Assembly: GCF_029633865.1 (NCBI RefSeq)
Contig: NC_079211.1
Coordinates: 148,708,050-148,772,049, forward strand
Source: Lampris incognitus
Taxonomy: Eukaryota; Chordata; Actinopteri; Lampriformes; Lampridae
Direction: 5' to 3'
DNA: 64,000 bases
In this document: in pieces, positions 59,401 through 63,651 of the stretch
Position numbering within the stretch: position 1 is the stretch's first letter
Layout: every line of letters begins with the position of its first letter
Translations under genes and position numbers: made by a program
The notes under the pieces: generated by a model
What the model was told of the DNA's origin: nothing
Seen by the model: the letters and a program-made list of their open reading frames with translations, nothing else
The model's database searches: none

Positions 59401-62400
59401 GTTCCACCAGCGTGGCTTCGTAGTAAAAGAGTGCGGGTACTGGACTGACCTGCCTGCAGTCCAGACCTGTCTCCCATTGAACATGTGTGGCGCATTATGA
59501 AGCGCAAAATACAACAACGGAGACCCCGGACTGTTGAGCAACTGAAGTCGTACACCAGCAAGAATGGGAAAGAATTCCACCTACAAAGCTTCAACAGTTA
59601 GTGTCCTCAGTTCCCAAACGCTTATTGAGTGTTGTTAAAAGGAAAGGTGATGTAACACAGTGGTGAACATGCCCCTGTCCCAGCTTCTTTGGGACGTGTT
59701 GCAGGCATCAAATTCCAAATGAGTGAATATTTGCAAAAAAACAATAAAGTTTATCAGTTTGAACATTAAACATCTTGTCTTTGTAGTGTATTCAATTGAA
59801 TATAGGTCGAAAAGGATTTGCAAATCATTGTATTCTGTTTTTATTTACCCAAAGGAGTTGAATCAAGTGCAACTGGACTTGGTATATATCCGTGAAGACG
59901 TTTCGCCTCTCATCCAAGAGGCTTCCTCAGTTCGTGCTTTTCTGACTAGACCAAGCTAGTCTGACTGGCTGCTGATGAGACTCAGTATTTATCCTTTAGG
60001 AGTCGTTGTCAGAGCTATTGATATGCGTGGCTCTTTTGTGTACCGATGTTATGGCCGCGCCCGTCATTATCGGAGCATTTGTTAAGCAGCGACGGTTGTT
60101 GGGGGTGTTACTTTCGACTTCATTGTTCAGTGGTCATGAGAGTCGTACAATGAACAATGAAGTCGAAAGTAACACCCCCAACAACCGTCGCTGCTAAACA
60201 AATGCAAATCCATAGCTTTGATGGCGACGGGCGCAGCTGGACATCGGAGCACAGGAGAGCCATGGACATCTATAGCTCCGACAACGACTCCAAAGAGGAT
60301 AAATTCTGAGTCTCATCACCAGCCAGTCAGACTAGCTTGGTCTAGTCAGAAAGGCACGAACTGAGGAAGCCTCTTGGATGAGAGGCGAAACGTCTTCACG
60401 GATATACACCAAGTCCAGTTGCACTTGATTCAACTCCTTTGGATAACCGTGACCTGGATGAATGAGAACATTCACAGACATGTTTTTATTTACGTTTTAC
60501 ACAACGTCCCAACTTCATTGGAATTGGGGTTTGTAGATCAATACTTATGCACATTTGTCACGTCTAACAAAGGCCACCCACTCCTGTGAGATTTAACTGT
60601 TGTTGTTGTGGGAAGATGGTGGTGCGAGCTCGCGTTTGCGGCGGCCTCACCCAGTGCCGACTATGTAGTGTCTTTGTTCACGTCTACATCTGAATTTGTG
60701 TCATCATGTGAAGAACTTTTCCTTCTACGAGGATTTATGTCTGTGATTGTCGATTTTGTTTGATGGCTGGGAGAGTTGGTGTTGGATCTGCTGGGAGAGT
60801 GAGGCAGGTTAAGCTAACTGCTAGCCCATGCAGACCAGCATTTCTGATAACACCAAGATAACATCGAGGGCGGTGTGGCGGCGGCCTCGCCTAGCGTCGA
60901 TTGTGCAGTGTCTTTGTCTGCGTCTGCATTTGTGTCGTTGTGTGGAGTGTGTCAAAGGCTGGGAGAGCTGGTGCTGGATCGGCTGAAGGAGCTTAGTCTG
61001 CTGTGTCCTGTGGGCCCAAAGACCACGGCCCTCACTGGAGCTGTGCCTGAAGAGGAAACCCCGAGGGCGGTCTGACAGGACATGGAAGCGGGGCAGGCTA
61101 AGCTAACTGCTAGCCCATGCAGACCGGCAGTTCCGACAGTCATCCTGGCTGGTGTTCGTTCTCCTGGACAGTGAATTTTTTGAATTGTGTTGCAAATTTA
61201 CTGAATGGACTGTGTTGTTGACTGTTTGTGTTCTTTGGCTTTGTTCTCTCAGGTTTTGTATGTTTTTGACGGTGTCGTTTTTGGGAGGTGTTGGACATGT
61301 GTTTTTGTTTTTTGTGTTGCACTGCTGTGGGCTGGGAGAAACCAAATTTCGTCTCTTTTGTGCACGCAAGTCTATGAATGAGATGATAAATTGTTCCTTA
61401 TTCCTGATTTGCATGGGGTCCCACGAGACCCACGGGATCCCAATCCCAATGCAGTGTTCTACCACAAACCAACTGACATGTGGCAAACCTTAGGCCTTCA
61501 GGGCCCCTGGAGGGTCTGAGGCCCCGGGGCAGTTGCCCACATCGGGGGTCTGAGGCCCCGGGGCAGTTGCCCACATCGCCTGCTCAATAATCCAGCCTTG
61601 AATCAGGACACCATCATGTCTCTTTACTACGCTCATTGACCCGTGGGTTCCTCTGAGCCGGCTGGACATTGATTGTCTGGCCCACAATGCAACAGAGGAA
61701 ACCAAGGGCTTAGATCTGGATTAGTCAGCAGATGAGAGCTTAACTGTGCAGAGCAGCACACTACTAAAGCCAAGTTGCTAGTTTGCTGTATGCTGTCAGA
61801 GACAACTCTGTTGGCTCTTATTTTTATTTTTATATACATTTTATATTTCAACGTTGATTTGAATCAGAAGAGATACACAACATGAGTATTCAAGGACTCG
61901 TCTGTTGTCACACATCATAACACTGATCATTTGTAATGTCTGTCCCGAGATGGCGTTTCATCTCATGAAACCCCCATGTGTTTTAGTCCCATGTAGAAGG
62001 TGCATTTCAAGTGGTAACAGTGGGTAGTGTTGGTCTGTTTGAAAAAAATAAACTAGATCTTTCTTTAATTTCTAGTTGTTTTTTTAAAGGTGAGGACATA
62101 ATGAAACGTTACATTTTCCCATTCTGGTATAAAGAGGAATGAATTGAATTGAACAACCGCAGTTTAAAGCTTATTCTGTTACTGGATGAAGAGGGGAGAT
62201 GACAGTTCAGTTTTGGCATCCAGTGTATTTATATCATATATTTATATAATTTATTGTATTTTTATATCATTTATAGATAAATATATATACATTATGTAAA
62301 CTTATAATTTATATAATTTATATTTTTTTAATTGAGATTTTATTTATAATTTAATATAAATGCTAAATTTATGATTTATGATTTTTTGACCCTGGGAGCA

Positions 62401-63565
62401 GGATAAGCAGTTTGGATAATGGATGGATGAATGGATGGATATATAAATATATTTATGTAATCATTATTATTATTATTGTTCAGTGTCAATACAAATATCC
62501 ACACACAGTCATAATAGTCTTCATCATTCTGTCATTATTGTTCTTTCACAGCAGCTGCGATGAATAAAAACAAGAAGTTTGTTGAATTGCTGTTCTCTGA
62601 AATGAAATGGGAGATTTTGTGGGTGCTGGAGAGCAGATCTGCAGACTTCAGTAATGGGGTTTCCTTGTGTTGCAGTTCCGGCCCCATGGTCGTCAAGTAC
62701 AACAACCGGGAACTCACTTTCGAGGTCACGGTGAAAAACACAATGGAGAACGCCTACAACACACAGATCATGACCACGTACTCCAGCAACCTCTTCTACG
62801 CGTCCGTCCTCCCGCCCGTGAGTTCAAACCATGGAAGAACTAAACCTGTGACATGGGGTTAACGTTGATGGGCGATCCGACTTCATTAAAACCTTCTTTT
62901 GAACACCTTGTCTGGCAAAACATGAAGTCACAAAGTACAGTTTAGCAGAAAACTTTGACAACTTTTTGATCATACACAAATTGAATATCATGGTGGAATA
63001 CTCCTTACTGAAGGAAATTTATCTGCCTTTCTACTTCTTTCTTCTTGTGTTAAGAGTTAACCAGATTAACCTACAGTGGTGTTTTTAACCTTGAAGGTGT
63101 TGAAGAGTCGGTTCGTTATTGTTAAAAGGTTCACGGTTACATTGTAATGGAAATACCACACGGCAAAGGGACAAGCTCGGAACAAGCATCGTGCACGGAA
63201 TGTAATATCATATAATTAATATCAAGTAATATTTAGGTAAAACAGACTTTTCTATGTGTATCAATTGTCATTGTACTGTACATGACACTGATATTCATAC
63301 TAATACATTATACTGATATTCATGAGCTGAACTTTGATTGGCAAGTATAAGCAAGGGTGGGCGGGGTTTCATATTTTGATGATTTGATCTGATTGGCTGT
63401 ATGTAAACAAGTGTCTGATGACATCATGAGGACCAGGAAAAACAGATGGGCTGATAGATGCTGAACTAGGGGACTCTTAAGAGAGGAAACAAGAACAACT
63501 GAATTGTACCTTTAATATTTGAGCAGTTGTTACCTTGCATACCTTGCATAGTTGACATGCCATCA

Positions 63566-63651
<86 letters not shown>

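Noticed and set aside
58972..59448. Intact transposase gene
   Set aside because: Frame is broken upstream and by an in-frame TGA before the catalytic Glu, so the element is a fossil.
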